In this document: one piece after another, positions 51,062-61,092 of the stretch
Layout of the letters: each line of letters begins with the position of its first letter
Numbering within the stretch: position 1 is the stretch's first letter
NCBI GenBank assembly: GCA_910578115.1
Contig: CAJTPO010000002.1
Location: forward strand, 124,001-188,000
Length of the DNA stretch: 64,000 nt
Reading direction: 5' to 3'
Origin: an uncultured Lachnospiraceae bacterium
GTDB taxonomy: Bacteria > Bacillota > Clostridia > Lachnospirales > Lachnospiraceae
Translations under genes and position numbers: made by a program
The notes under the pieces: generated by a model
The model's database searches: none
What the model was told of the DNA's origin: nothing
Seen by the model: the letters and a program-made list of their open reading frames with translations, nothing else

Positions 51062-52465
51062 ATGGCAGAAGTTAAGACAAGTGAAAATCTTGGAAAAATC
51101 ACTCAGATCATCGGTGCCGTACTTGATATAAAATTTTCGGCAGGCAATATGCCGGAAATCAATGACGCGATCAAAATTCCTCTGAAAGACGGTAAGGAAC
51201 TGGTCGTGGAGGTATCACAGCATCTGGGTGACGATACGGTAAGATGTATCGCTATGGGTTCTACCGACGGACTCGTGAGAGGTATGGATGCGGTTTCTAC
51301 AGGCGCTCCGATCACGGTTCCTGTCGGTGAAAATACATTGGGACGTATCTTCAACGTTTTGGGACAGCCGATCGACAATATCGAGGCGCCCACGGACGTA
51401 TTCTATGAGCCGATCCACAGACCTGCACCGAAATTCGAGGAGCAGGCTACGGAGACGGAACTTCTGGAGACGGGTATCAAGGTCGTTGACCTGCTGTGCC
51501 CTTACCAGAAGGGTGGTAAGATCGGACTTTTCGGCGGTGCGGGTGTAGGTAAGACCGTATTGATCCAGGAGCTGATCCGTAATATCGCGACAGAGCACGG
51601 CGGTTATTCCGTGTTCACCGGTGTTGGAGAGCGTACAAGAGAAGGTAACGACCTGTACCATGAAATGAGAGAGTCGGGCGTTATTGATAAGACAACGATG
51701 GTGTTTGGACAGATGAACGAGCCGCCGGGAGCCAGAATGAGAGTGGGACTGACCGGTCTGACGATGGCAGAGTATTTCCGTGACAAGGGCGGTAAGGACG
51801 TGCTGCTGTTCATTGACAATATTTTCCGTTTTACACAGGCAGGTTCCGAGGTGTCCGCGCTGCTTGGCCGTATGCCCTCGGCGGTTGGTTACCAGCCTAC
51901 GCTGCAGACGGAGATGGGCGCTCTGCAGGAGCGTATCACATCCACAAAGAGCGGTTCCATCACTTCCGTTCAGGCCGTATACGTGCCTGCGGATGACTTG
52001 ACTGACCCGGCTCCGGCTACTACGTTCGCGCATCTGGATGCGACTACCGTATTGTCCAGATCGATCGTAGAGCTTGGTATCTATCCGGCAGTTGACCCGC
52101 TGGAGTCCACTTCCAGAATCCTGGATCCGAGAATTGTCGGTCAGGAGCATTACGAGGTTGCCAGAGGCGTGCAGGAGATTCTGCAGAAGTATAAAGAACT
52201 GCAGGATATCATCGCGATCCTTGGTATGGACGAACTTTCCGAGGAAGATAAGCTGGTCGTTTCCCGTGCGAGAAAGGTGCAGAGATTCCTGTCTCAGCCG
52301 TTCTTCGTAGCAGGACAGTTTACCGGTCTGGAAGGTAAGTATGTGCCGATCGCAGAGACGATCCGCAGCTTTAAAGAGATCCTGGAAGGTAAGCATGACG
52401 AGGTTCCGGAGAGTTATTTCCTGAATGCAGGAAGCATCGACGATGTACTCGCACGCATGAAATAA
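51062..52465 (+). CDS. atpD: ATP synthase subunit beta
   Basis: A 467-residue catalytic subunit. Walker A GGAGVGKT at residues 158-165, GERTREGNDLYHEM with the catalytic glutamate, and LLFIDNIFRFTQAGSEVSAL (Walker B). It makes ATP from ADP and phosphate using rotation by the ion flow. GAAAGAGAG precedes the ATG. Confidence 0.97.
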   Translation: MAEVKTSENLGKITQIIGAVLDIKFSAGNMPEINDAIKIPLKDGKELVVEVSQHLGDDTVRCIAMGSTDGLVRGMDAVSTGAPITVPVGENTLGRIFNVLGQPIDNIEAPTDVFYEPIHRPAPKFEEQATETELLETGIKVVDLLCPYQKGGKIGLFGGAGVGKTVLIQELIRNIATEHGGYSVFTGVGERTREGNDLYHEMRESGVIDKTTMVFGQMNEPPGARMRVGLTGLTMAEYFRDKGGKDVLLFIDNIFRFTQAGSEVSALLGRMPSAVGYQPTLQTEMGALQERITSTKSGSITSVQAVYVPADDLTDPAPATTFAHLDATTVLSRSIVELGIYPAVDPLESTSRILDPRIVGQEHYEVARGVQEILQKYKELQDIIAILGMDELSEEDKLVVSRARKVQRFLSQPFFVAGQFTGLEGKYVPIAETIRSFKEILEGKHDEVPESYFLNAGSIDDVLARMK

Positions 52466-52531
52466 TAATGCGAAGACATGCATTTTCGATGGCTTTGGCA
52501 GCGTCTGAAGTTAGATGAAAGCAGGTAGTGT

Positions 52532-52939
52532 ATGGCTGATGATAGAAATTTCACATTAAAAATTATTACACCGGACAGAGTTTTCTATGAGGAACAGGTT
52601 TCCATGGTGGAATTCAATACGGTGGAAGGAGAGGTCGGCGTCTATAAAGATCATATTCCGATGACGATGATCATTGCACCGGGCATCCTGACGATCACGA
52701 AAGACGGTGAGATCCTGGAAGCTGCTCTGCATGCGGGCTTTGTAGAAGTCCTGCAGGAGAAGGTGACCATTCTTGCCGAGATCATTGAGTGGCCGTCGGA
52801 GATCGATCTGTCGCGTGCCGAGAGTTCCAGATCACGCGCGGAAGAGCGAATCAGAGAACATGCACCGGGAACGGATATGAACAGAGCCGAGTTGTCTTTG
52901 AAGCGTGCGGTAGCCAGAATAGAAGCTGTTCGGAAATAA
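52532..52939 (+). CDS. atpC: ATP synthase subunit epsilon
   Basis: A 135-residue epsilon subunit: N-terminal beta sandwich (LKIITPDRVFYEEQVSMVEF, TVEGEVGVYKDHIPM) and a C-terminal helical pair (from about residue 88). It regulates F1 activity. Last gene of the operon, followed directly by a terminator. Confidence 0.94.
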   Translation: MADDRNFTLKIITPDRVFYEEQVSMVEFNTVEGEVGVYKDHIPMTMIIAPGILTITKDGEILEAALHAGFVEVLQEKVTILAEIIEWPSEIDLSRAESSRSRAEERIREHAPGTDMNRAELSLKRAVARIEAVRK

Positions 52940-52952
52940 AAGGACAAAATTT

Positions 52953-52978
52953 TAAGGCGGGAGAAATCCCGCCTTTTA
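52953..52978 (+). terminator. Terminator of the ATP synthase operon
   Basis: AAGGCGGGA and TCCCGCCTT form the stem with a four- to five-base loop, followed by TTATAAT. The convergent surface protein gene ends 45 bases further on and may share it. Confidence 0.85.
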
Positions 52979-53022
52979 TAATGGTAGAGAAGTGTCTGTA
53001 TCAGATATTTCAGACGATACGG

Positions 53023-55632
53023 TCAGTCTCTGCTCCGTCTTGTAATAAATAACGACAGCATACAGATCACAGTAACAGCCAACAGCAGGGCCAGAACGAT
53101 CATAATACCTGTTGCCACACTGGGGCCGCTGTGTGTCTGCGAAGTTTCCGTGGTTTCCGGAAGCGCAGATCTGTCGGACGGCAGGTCAATATAGGCGATG
53201 GCGTAAGGAGAGAATCTGTCGGTGGAAAAGGTGATTGTGTCCGGGTCCTTATCTTCATCTATAAGTTCGGCATATTCCTGAGTGCCATCCGCGGCGGTGT
53301 GAAGTCGTAAAATATAGAATCTGCGGTTTTCCGACTTTAAGTCTTCCGGAAGATTGAGTTTCACTGTGAGCATAGAAGGAAGCTCGGTAATCATATTCGT
53401 ATCATTCTGATTTGACTCCAGGAGTGAGATTTCGAAATATTGACCGATCTGCATACCGGGCATCTTATGTTCTTCAAATAACTTCTGTGTAGTCTCGGGC
53501 ATTTCATCATCGATGCGCTCTATATGAAAGTTCAGGGCGACCGGATTTTTTCCAAGCAGCATCTCAATTTTATCTTCTGCGCTCAGAAGATGGTCAAGTA
53601 CGATCTCGAAGTTAGAGACGCTGGAAGCTTCATAGAAGCTGACGGAGGTTGTTTCCTGAACATCATCGGCAAAATCATTGTGGATCGTCACCTGTAGATC
53701 ACCGTTTGCCAGGGCGCCGAGCATCAATTCTCTGTCGTTGTTTTCAGAGATCAGTCTTCGCGCTTCTTCCACGGGAGTATTAAGGCGCTGGAGTGTACCC
53801 GTCAAAGTATCCGCTTCCACGGACGAAGGCGGCTGGATCGGCCTGGCGTCATTGACCGGCGTTTTGTCGGATGAACCGGAGGAGACGGAAGCATTTGTAT
53901 CTGTTTTGCCGGAGGGGGCTGTATCTGCCGGCTTTGTATGATTGCTTTCCGCCTTGGGAAGCGGTGCAAAATCTGCGACAATCGTATGATTATCTTTTAT
54001 GTTGGTAAAACTGTAGGAGGACACTGCTCCTATTGGATTTCCGTCAACATATATGGAGCTGATTTGATAGCCGCTCCTGGGAACGATAGAATATAAGATT
54101 CCGGATCCCTCCGCAACGCTGGTTCTGCCTTCCGGTGTGATTGCACCGTTGGGAGACGTGACGGATGCGGCCACAATATAAGTAACGGTTGTTTTCTTCT
54201 CGAAAGCAGCCGATAGACACATATCTCTCGTTATGTTATTCACGAAATATTCCCGGTCCGTACTGATGATATTGCCATTCTCCGCCCAGCCGATAAACTG
54301 ATATCCCTGAAAAGGATCAGCTGTTATTTTAATGTTGCTGCCTTTATCATAGGTGCCCTGTCCCGACAGGAGGCCTGTATCTGCCGGCGTGCAGTTGAGG
54401 GTGAGATGGAATTTATTCTGTGAGAACATGGCGGTGAGATCTCGGGCCTGCGTAACTTTATTCAAGTGCAGTTTTGTGTCAGTACTTACAATAATTCCGT
54501 TTTCCATCCAGTAGTCAAATTGGTAACCGTCTTTCGCAGCGGCCTCCAGGGTTATGCTTTCTCCATAACCAATGGTTCTGCTTTCGGTGGCCGTGCCGGC
54601 ATTGCTGTTGTTGACATGAACATCGATCCGGCAGCTGACAGGTTTAAAGACAGCCGTATAGGTTCTGTCACTGCGGATATTATTGACGACAAACTGGGAA
54701 TTGTGGGAAACGATGTTACCGTCCAGTGACCACCCGTCGAAGACAAAGCCGTTATGCGGAGCAGCGGAGATCACGGCATACCCGCCCTCCTCTACGATGC
54801 CGCTCCCGTATACGGTACCGCCATTGCCGGGGGAAGCCTCTACCCGTATGAAATAACTGGATTTCTGCAGAGATACCAGTGCTGTTGCACTGAATCTGTT
54901 GTCCTGTTTGGAAACGGCTTTTATCACCAGCGAGGATGCCGTTTCGTCCGACGCGACGGTCAGGATACCGTTCTCGTCAATCAAAGTACTGCGGCTCTTC
55001 TGTCCGGAAACGCTCCAGTTTACATCACGACTGTAATCATTCTCTCCAGCCACGGAAGCCGTGAAGGAGCAGGTTGAACCTTTAGAAGCAACACATGTTC
55101 CGGGAGAGATGCTGACGGATGTGATTATGGGAGGTGCCGGAGCCTTATCTCTGATTTCCAGAGTAATATTGACCTGAATGCCACGTTCGAAATAAGGGTC
55201 TGTCGTATCGCTGAACAGAAGAAAACTGTTGTAAGATCCGGGGGCCAGGGATGTATCCGCCTCAACGGTGAAAATACAGGAGTCGCCCGGGTTTATCATG
55301 CAATCATCCGGGGCATCGATGGAAATGAAGTCGTAATAATCGAATTCATACCATAAAAGTTCGAGATCCGTCGCCCCGTTATTCGCCAGAGCGATATCCT
55401 GTCCCACAGCAGGCATTCCCTGTTCCAGGGAGCCGAAACTGATCTGTGTCTTGTCGGCCGTCAAGCCGTTTTCACCTGCACGCTCTGCCGCATCCCGCTC
55501 CCGCTCGAATCCGCCTTCGACCGGGGCGGTACCTGTGCCGCTCTCGGAAGCATGGCTCGGGAAAATGGAAAAACAAAGGATGAGCAACGCCGACAGGCAT
55601 ATTCCAAAGCGATGGTAAGTCATACGTTTCAT
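53023..55632 (-). CDS. Surface protein with Ig-like and InlB-type repeats and C-terminal membrane anchor
   Basis: An 869-residue exported protein. Start at 55632 is set by AAAGGAGG and gives a signal peptide cleaved near residue 28 (SHA). An Ig-like/ASH-like domain (DKTQISFGSLEQGMPAVG) and a bacterial Ig-like domain follow. Four InlB B-type repeats come next, each ending near a YTAVF, LTAMF, LSAAF or IVADF motif with an FDGW/FDYW/FIGW core. After a serine/threonine-rich linker lies another folded region, then a membrane helix (about 839-862) and a RRSRD stop-transfer tail. It is a membrane-anchored surface protein, probably an adhesin or wall-binding protein. Confidence 0.85.
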   Translation of the reverse strand: MKRMTYHRFGICLSALLILCFSIFPSHASESGTGTAPVEGGFERERDAAERAGENGLTADKTQISFGSLEQGMPAVGQDIALANNGATDLELLWYEFDYYDFISIDAPDDCMINPGDSCIFTVEADTSLAPGSYNSFLLFSDTTDPYFERGIQVNITLEIRDKAPAPPIITSVSISPGTCVASKGSTCSFTASVAGENDYSRDVNWSVSGQKSRSTLIDENGILTVASDETASSLVIKAVSKQDNRFSATALVSLQKSSYFIRVEASPGNGGTVYGSGIVEEGGYAVISAAPHNGFVFDGWSLDGNIVSHNSQFVVNNIRSDRTYTAVFKPVSCRIDVHVNNSNAGTATESRTIGYGESITLEAAAKDGYQFDYWMENGIIVSTDTKLHLNKVTQARDLTAMFSQNKFHLTLNCTPADTGLLSGQGTYDKGSNIKITADPFQGYQFIGWAENGNIISTDREYFVNNITRDMCLSAAFEKKTTVTYIVAASVTSPNGAITPEGRTSVAEGSGILYSIVPRSGYQISSIYVDGNPIGAVSSYSFTNIKDNHTIVADFAPLPKAESNHTKPADTAPSGKTDTNASVSSGSSDKTPVNDARPIQPPSSVEADTLTGTLQRLNTPVEEARRLISENNDRELMLGALANGDLQVTIHNDFADDVQETTSVSFYEASSVSNFEIVLDHLLSAEDKIEMLLGKNPVALNFHIERIDDEMPETTQKLFEEHKMPGMQIGQYFEISLLESNQNDTNMITELPSMLTVKLNLPEDLKSENRRFYILRLHTAADGTQEYAELIDEDKDPDTITFSTDRFSPYAIAYIDLPSDRSALPETTETSQTHSGPSVATGIMIVLALLLAVTVICMLSLFITRRSRD

Positions 55633-55714
55633 GCATTTACCTCCTTTCAAACTGTTTGTCACAGCCAGGCAGGTGTGAACTGCAACAAATAATGGACCAA
55701 TTCTCTTATATTTT

Positions 55715-55740
55715 AGAAATTTGTTATGTCGTTTACTATA
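55715..55740 (-). repeat. 26-bp element identical to 14486-14511 (opposite strand)
   Basis: On the minus strand it begins TATAGTAAACGACATAAC and continues through AAATTTCT, an exact match to the left arm of the palindrome upstream of gdpP. Here it covers the predicted transcription start of the InlB-type protein gene. Only one arm is present. Confidence 0.8.
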
Positions 55741-55769
55741 ACTATAGCATGAAAAAAATGTCCATTCAA
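55741..55769 (-). promoter_or_regulatory. Promoter of the InlB-type surface protein gene
   Basis: On the minus strand: TTGAAT (55769-55764), 17 bases, TATAGT (55746-55741), with an extended TGC before the -10 box. Leader of about 100 bases. Confidence 0.7.
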
Positions 55770-55879
55770 TTATAAAAGTATATTCAGGGTGGTGGCCGCA
55801 CTTTTTGTGCGCCATCTTTTGCATGCTGCATATGATAGAGTAAAAAGACACTTAAGTTGGGCCAGAATGGGGGATCAAT

Positions 55880-56254
55880 ATGAATCAATCGAGAATATTA
55901 CCTTTCTATATGGCATATCCGCTGCCCATGTATTACCAGCAGGAGGACAGTGTGACACGTGATCTGGAATATCTGCAGCAGATGTATCCGTCCCAGGCGA
56001 GAAAATTCCAGAAAACCATTGCAGAGACGCTGGATCACATCGATTATGAAGGAAGCATGATTTATGACGAATATCCGGATAAATGGCAGATCTACAGGCT
56101 TACGCATATGATCACAGACAAGATCCGCAATTCGGGAGAAGGGGAGCCGGTGGAGGAGGACTGGAATAAAACGACGGAGTTTGTCCAGATACTCTTATGC
56201 TATGAGATCTACAGAAGACGCCACTCCAATAACAACGGAATCTTAAAATTTTAG
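55880..56254 (+). CDS. Small conserved-looking protein of unknown function
   Basis: A 124-residue soluble protein rich in tyrosine and glutamate (FYMAYPLPMYYQQEDS at the start; helical middle). I do not recognise a domain. GGGGGAT precedes the ATG. Its N terminus is tyrosine/proline-rich and unlike a signal peptide. It is divergent from the surface protein gene and 110 bases upstream of the methyltransferase gene. Confidence 0.6.
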   Translation: MNQSRILPFYMAYPLPMYYQQEDSVTRDLEYLQQMYPSQARKFQKTIAETLDHIDYEGSMIYDEYPDKWQIYRLTHMITDKIRNSGEGEPVEEDWNKTTEFVQILLCYEIYRRRHSNNNGILKF

Positions 56255-56364
56255 TTGAGGTTTTACGGTATTCTTATTACAATAGAAACAGACTGTATCA
56301 TTAGAACTGCCGGGGAAGACGGACAAGATGCCGGGCTCATGATTCGGCGGTGACAGGAGGCGGA

Positions 56365-57558
56365 ATGCGGGAAGAACTGAAGAAGCTTTTGGAGGATACT
56401 GTGAATGAAGGGCTTTACCGGATCACGATCAGTAATCCCAGAAGGAAAGAGAAAGCATTTAAGATAAAGATACGGCCGGTTATGGTTAAGGGTGCGCTCC
56501 TTTTTCAGGAAACATTGTATGAAGGAACCAAAGTGTTTCATGAGAATCGGGACGGCAGGATCATGATCGACCGCATAGAAGACCTGCTTATCCAGGACTA
56601 TAAGCAGTGTGAGCTGGAACATCAGGATTGTCGGGCAACGGTCCTGGTCAGCAAAAAGGGCAGGATAAAGATCAACCGGAAAAGGACCGGGGATGTCGGA
56701 AAAGGGCTGGAAACATCCGCACGGATTCGGATGGCGCATAACAGGGTGAAGAAATATATTCTGGAAGAAGGAATTCCGGTCCCGTTTCTGGTTGATCTGG
56801 GGGTACAGACACAGGATGGGCGGGTGGTACATGCCAAGTATGACAAATTCAGGCAGATCAACCGTTTTCTGGAATTTATCGAGGATATTCTGCCAACACT
56901 CTCAAAGGAGAGAACAGTGCGCATCATCGATTTCGGATGCGGAAAATCTTATCTGACCTTTGCCATGTACTATTATCTGCATGAATTAAAAGAATACGAT
57001 GTGCAGATTACGGGGCTGGATCTGAAGGAGGATGTGATCGATCACTGTAATCGATTGAGCGAGAAGTATGGATATGACAGTCTGCATTTTCTGAAAGGGG
57101 ATATCGCGGCGTATGAGGGGCAGGGTTCTGTTGATATGGTCGTGACGCTCCATGCCTGTGATACGGCTACAGACCATGCGCTGGCCAAAGCGGTCCGCTG
57201 GAATGCGGCGGTGATCTTATCTGTGCCCTGCTGTCAGCACGAGGTAAACCGACAGATCAGGTGTGAGGAGCTTGCACCTGTGTTAAAGTATGGGATCATC
57301 AAGGAACGCATTGCTGCGTTGGTTACGGATGCCTTTCGGGCGCAGCTGCTGGAAACAGAAGGATATGACGTGGATATTCTGGAATTTATCGATATGGAAC
57401 ACACGCCGAAGAACCTTTTGATCCGTGCCGTAAAGCAGGATACGGGGAGCAGCAGGAGAAGAAAGCAGGAGAAGACGGGAGAGAAGATTGCACAGACGGC
57501 AGAGTTTCTGCATATAAAACCTACGCTGCAGTCACTGTTGGCAAAAGAAGAAGGATGA
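56365..57558 (+). CDS. SAM-dependent methyltransferase, Methyltransf_32-like
   Basis: A 397-residue protein. The central Rossmann methyltransferase domain has the SAM loop RIIDFGCGKSYLTFAMYYYL, an acidic motif II (GLDLKED) and the unusual VTLHACDTATDHAL and ILSVPCCQHE motifs, typical of the Methyltransf_32 group, some of which act on RNA. The N-terminal 170 residues are a separate domain (EELKKLLEDTVNEGLYRI) of unknown function. ATG at 56365 follows AGGAGG by four bases. Substrate unknown. Confidence 0.8.
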   Translation: MREELKKLLEDTVNEGLYRITISNPRRKEKAFKIKIRPVMVKGALLFQETLYEGTKVFHENRDGRIMIDRIEDLLIQDYKQCELEHQDCRATVLVSKKGRIKINRKRTGDVGKGLETSARIRMAHNRVKKYILEEGIPVPFLVDLGVQTQDGRVVHAKYDKFRQINRFLEFIEDILPTLSKERTVRIIDFGCGKSYLTFAMYYYLHELKEYDVQITGLDLKEDVIDHCNRLSEKYGYDSLHFLKGDIAAYEGQGSVDMVVTLHACDTATDHALAKAVRWNAAVILSVPCCQHEVNRQIRCEELAPVLKYGIIKERIAALVTDAFRAQLLETEGYDVDILEFIDMEHTPKNLLIRAVKQDTGSSRRRKQEKTGEKIAQTAEFLHIKPTLQSLLAKEEG

Positions 57559-57664
57559 GAGAACAGTTACCTGCCATATCGTGTGCGCTGCAGACACAGG
57601 AGTGGTCCTGTTCTGAGCGGTTCAGAGAAAAGCGCACGAAAACAAAACGGAAACGAGGAATAAA

Positions 57665-60205
57665 ATGAGAAGAGCGATCATAAAGGGATGCCTGCTGGGA
57701 ATCATTTTTATGGCGGCGTTGATGCTGATCAGCACGATCATGAATCAGGGAAATACAGATATGACGACGGAGATGGGCGAGGCAACTTTTCCGGTGGTAT
57801 CCATGTCGGTGAGCGGTTATCGGGTCAATAACCTGCGCGGTTACGCTCAAAGTATGGATTGTGCCTATCTGCGGGATACACTGCAGCCGGTCGAGAGTGA
57901 CAGGAAGATTGCGGTGCAGCTGGATACTTACGGCAGGAAGATATCGCAGGTCAGTTTCGAAGTCAGAAGCCTGGACGGGGAGCGTCTGGTGGAGAGCACG
58001 GAGGTGACGGAGCTGGCCGGGGAAGATTCCGAGATACATTTTGATATCACGCTGAAGGATCTGATCGAGTATGATACGGAATATATGCTGGTATTTCTCG
58101 TGGAGCCGGAAGGGGGTAACACGATCCGCTATTATACCAGGGTCGTATTAAGTGAGTCCATGCATATGCAGGACAAGCTTGATTACATCATGAATTTTCA
58201 TGAGAGAACTTTTGATAAGGAAGAGGCGGCCGAACTGACGAGATATCTGGAATCTAACTCGGAAGGAGACAATACTACTTTTCAGAAGGTGACGATACAC
58301 AGCAGTTTCGATCAGGTGACATGGGGCAATCTGAAGGTCAACAGAATTACGGAGCCGCTCGTCTCCATTCGTGAGTTGACGGATCAGACAGGAGCTTTCC
58401 GCATTGAGTATCTGGCGTCTGTGAGGGATGGCAGGCAGACGAACCACTACCGGGTCAGCGAATATTATCGTATCCGCTACACGCCGGACAGGATGTATCT
58501 GCTGGATTATGAACGTGAAATGAATCAGATTTTTAATGAGGAGGCGGAAGTCTTTGTCAATGATAAGATTATGCTGGGGATTGCCGGGGACGATGTGAAG
58601 ATTCACGAGAGCGACGGCGGCAATGTGTTTGCATTCGTTGTGGCGGATAAGCTTTACAGTTATAACGTGACGGATAATAAGCTGGCCAGACTGTTCAGCT
58701 TTTATGAGAATATAGAAGGTTTGACGGATCTCAGGAATATGTATGACCGCCATGATATTCGAATACTGTCTGTGGATGAGACCGGGAACGTTAATTTCAT
58801 GGTTTACGGATACATGAACAGAGGGCGTCATGAAGGCAATATGGGAGTGGTCGTTTATAATTACAACAGTATGACGAATACGGTGGAGGAAAAGATCTAT
58901 ATCCCGTATCAGAAATCTTATGAACTGCTGAAAAATGATATCAGCCGGCTGTCCTACGTGAATAGAGTGAACGTTTACTATTTTATGTTAAACGGATGTG
59001 TATATGCCGTCAATCTGGAAACGGAAGTCTGCCAGGTTATAGCGCACGGATTGCGGGAAGGCAGATATCATGTGTCCGAGTCGAATAAAATGCTGGTCTG
59101 GCAGGAAGGGGAAGATTTGTATGCCGGCAGCCGGCTTGTGCTGATGAACTTGAACACGCAGTCGAGGACAGGCATCGAGGCCGAGGAAGGCGAATATATC
59201 TCCATCCTTGGATTCATGGATGAAGATATGATCTACGGGCTGACGAAGCGGGAGGATATTGTCGAAGAAAAGAACCGGTCGGTGATGATGCCCATGTACT
59301 GTGTGCGCATCCAAAGTGAAAACGGCGATGTATTGAAAACTTATCAGAAAGATGGTATATATGTGGCTGGCAGTGTGATCGAGGAGAATCAGATCATGTT
59401 GTCAAGAGTGGTCTGGAATGAGGAAACGCAGGAGTACGAGGCGATTTCGGACGACCATATTATGAGCACACAACAGGTGAAAGAGGGAGTAAATACCATC
59501 GGTAAAGTGGTGACGGAAAACTATGAGACAATCCGGCAGATATCTGTTAAGAATGAAATCGATGCAAAGGGACTGAAAAGACTGACTCCCAGGGAGGTTC
59601 TGTTCGAAGGAAACCATAATGTGGCGATCACGGAGCCGGAGGAGACAGAGCCGCGGTATTATGTATACGGTAAGAACGGCATCGAGGGCATCTATGCCAA
59701 TCCCGGCAGAGCGGTCGCACTGGCTTACTCGGCGGCGGGCGTTGTGGTGGATGACGATGGCGGATATGTCTGGAGGAGAGAAAGCAGAAGCGCCAGGAAT
59801 CAGATTATGGCCATTACCGAGGACGAGATGTCGGAGACGAGGAGTTCCCTGGCGGTCTGCCTGGATACGATCCTTAAATTCGAAGGAATTTCCAGAAATA
59901 CACAGCGTTTGCTGGATAGCGGCAGCACCGTGTTTTCGATTCTGGATACGGATCTGCAGGAGGAGACCATATTGGATCTGACCGGATGCAGCCTGGATGC
60001 AGTGCTTTACTATGTAAATAAAGATATTCCGGTGCTTGCGCTTCTGGAAGATGACAATGCGGTACTGATCGTGGGCTTTAATGAGTTGAATATTGTTGTG
60101 ATGGATCCGATAACAGGGACGCTTTATAAGAAAGGGATGAATGATTCTACAGAATGGCTGAGTGAAAACGGGAATCGGTTTATCACGTATGTGAGGAAGG
60201 AATAA
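57665..60205 (+). CDS. Large membrane-anchored extracytoplasmic protein with degenerate C39-like end
   Basis: An 846-residue protein with one N-terminal membrane segment (about 7-26) and a large beta-rich exterior part (about 40-750) that may form a beta-propeller, with repeated pieces such as VFAFVVADKLYSYN and NVNFMVYGYM. The last 90 residues look like a C39 peptidase fold (LTGCSLDAVLYYVNKDIPV, DNAVLIVGF, NIVVMDP), but the usual catalytic histidine position has Asn in DNAV. I do not know the family or role. GAGGAATAAAATG is the start context. Confidence 0.65.
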   Translation: MRRAIIKGCLLGIIFMAALMLISTIMNQGNTDMTTEMGEATFPVVSMSVSGYRVNNLRGYAQSMDCAYLRDTLQPVESDRKIAVQLDTYGRKISQVSFEVRSLDGERLVESTEVTELAGEDSEIHFDITLKDLIEYDTEYMLVFLVEPEGGNTIRYYTRVVLSESMHMQDKLDYIMNFHERTFDKEEAAELTRYLESNSEGDNTTFQKVTIHSSFDQVTWGNLKVNRITEPLVSIRELTDQTGAFRIEYLASVRDGRQTNHYRVSEYYRIRYTPDRMYLLDYEREMNQIFNEEAEVFVNDKIMLGIAGDDVKIHESDGGNVFAFVVADKLYSYNVTDNKLARLFSFYENIEGLTDLRNMYDRHDIRILSVDETGNVNFMVYGYMNRGRHEGNMGVVVYNYNSMTNTVEEKIYIPYQKSYELLKNDISRLSYVNRVNVYYFMLNGCVYAVNLETEVCQVIAHGLREGRYHVSESNKMLVWQEGEDLYAGSRLVLMNLNTQSRTGIEAEEGEYISILGFMDEDMIYGLTKREDIVEEKNRSVMMPMYCVRIQSENGDVLKTYQKDGIYVAGSVIEENQIMLSRVVWNEETQEYEAISDDHIMSTQQVKEGVNTIGKVVTENYETIRQISVKNEIDAKGLKRLTPREVLFEGNHNVAITEPEETEPRYYVYGKNGIEGIYANPGRAVALAYSAAGVVVDDDGGYVWRRESRSARNQIMAITEDEMSETRSSLAVCLDTILKFEGISRNTQRLLDSGSTVFSILDTDLQEETILDLTGCSLDAVLYYVNKDIPVLALLEDDNAVLIVGFNELNIVVMDPITGTLYKKGMNDSTEWLSENGNRFITYVRKE

Positions 60206-60360
60206 GCTGGTTGTTATGACAGCGCAGGAGTTTTACAGCACGTGATATTTAAATGGGAAGTGATCAGAATTGAGAAAGACTGTTGAATGTTACGGGTTGG
60301 AAATTCGAGCGTAGAAGAATAACAGGTGCGGTGAAAATACATTACGAATGGAGAAAAGTT

Positions 60361-61059
60361 ATGGTAAAGGGCAGAGCGGTGATCTTTGATATGGATGGAG
60401 TTATTTTTGATACCGAGCGGATGGTGCTTGTCTGTTGGGAGAAGCTGGCGGAAAAATATCATCTGTTACGCATGCGGGAGGCTTATATTCCGTGTATAGG
60501 GGTGACCGATGTCAGAATGAAGGAGATCATGGAGGCATTCTACGGGGAAGCATTTCCGTACGCGGATTTTAGACAGGAGGCGTCAGAGCTTTTTCATGAG
60601 ATGGTCAGGCGGGAAGGGCTGCCGGTGAAAAAGGGGGTACGGGAACTGCTGGTGTATCTGCGGGAGCAGGAAGTGCCGGTGGGGCTGGCTTCGTCTACCA
60701 GGCTGGCGGTGGTGACGGAGGAGCTGCAGCAGGCCGGCCTGTATGATTATTTTCAGGCGGTGACCGGCGGAGACCAGTTGAAACGCAGCAAACCGGAACC
60801 GGACATTTATCTGGCGGCCTGTGAGAAACTGGGTGTGAAGCCGTCGGATGCCTATGCTGTGGAGGATTCCTATAACGGGATCCGCTCTTCCTACAGCGCA
60901 GGGATGATGCCGATTATGGTACCGGATCTGCTGCCGCCGACGGAAGAGATGTATGAGAAGAGCGTGGCCGTGCTGGAGGATCTGGTGCGGGTGAGAGAGT
61001 GGATGGAAGAAAAGCTGAGCAGGAGGGATTGTTCTGGCCGCTGTCAGGCAGAGGCATAA
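60361..61059 (+). CDS. HAD superfamily phosphatase/phosphomutase-like
   Basis: A 232-residue HAD hydrolase of the beta-phosphoglucomutase type subgroup: VIFDMDGVIFDTE (nucleophile Asp), GLASSTRLAVV (motif II Ser/Thr), KRSKPEPDIYL (motif III Lys) and AVEDSYNGIRSSYSAG (motif IV). A helical cap lies between motif I and II. Substrate is not determined by the sequence. ATG at 60361 has GGAG upstream. Confidence 0.88.
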   Translation: MVKGRAVIFDMDGVIFDTERMVLVCWEKLAEKYHLLRMREAYIPCIGVTDVRMKEIMEAFYGEAFPYADFRQEASELFHEMVRREGLPVKKGVRELLVYLREQEVPVGLASSTRLAVVTEELQQAGLYDYFQAVTGGDQLKRSKPEPDIYLAACEKLGVKPSDAYAVEDSYNGIRSSYSAGMMPIMVPDLLPPTEEMYEKSVAVLEDLVRVREWMEEKLSRRDCSGRCQAEA

Positions 61060-61092
61060 GAAGGAATGGCGCTTCGGAATGGAGGAAAGGGA

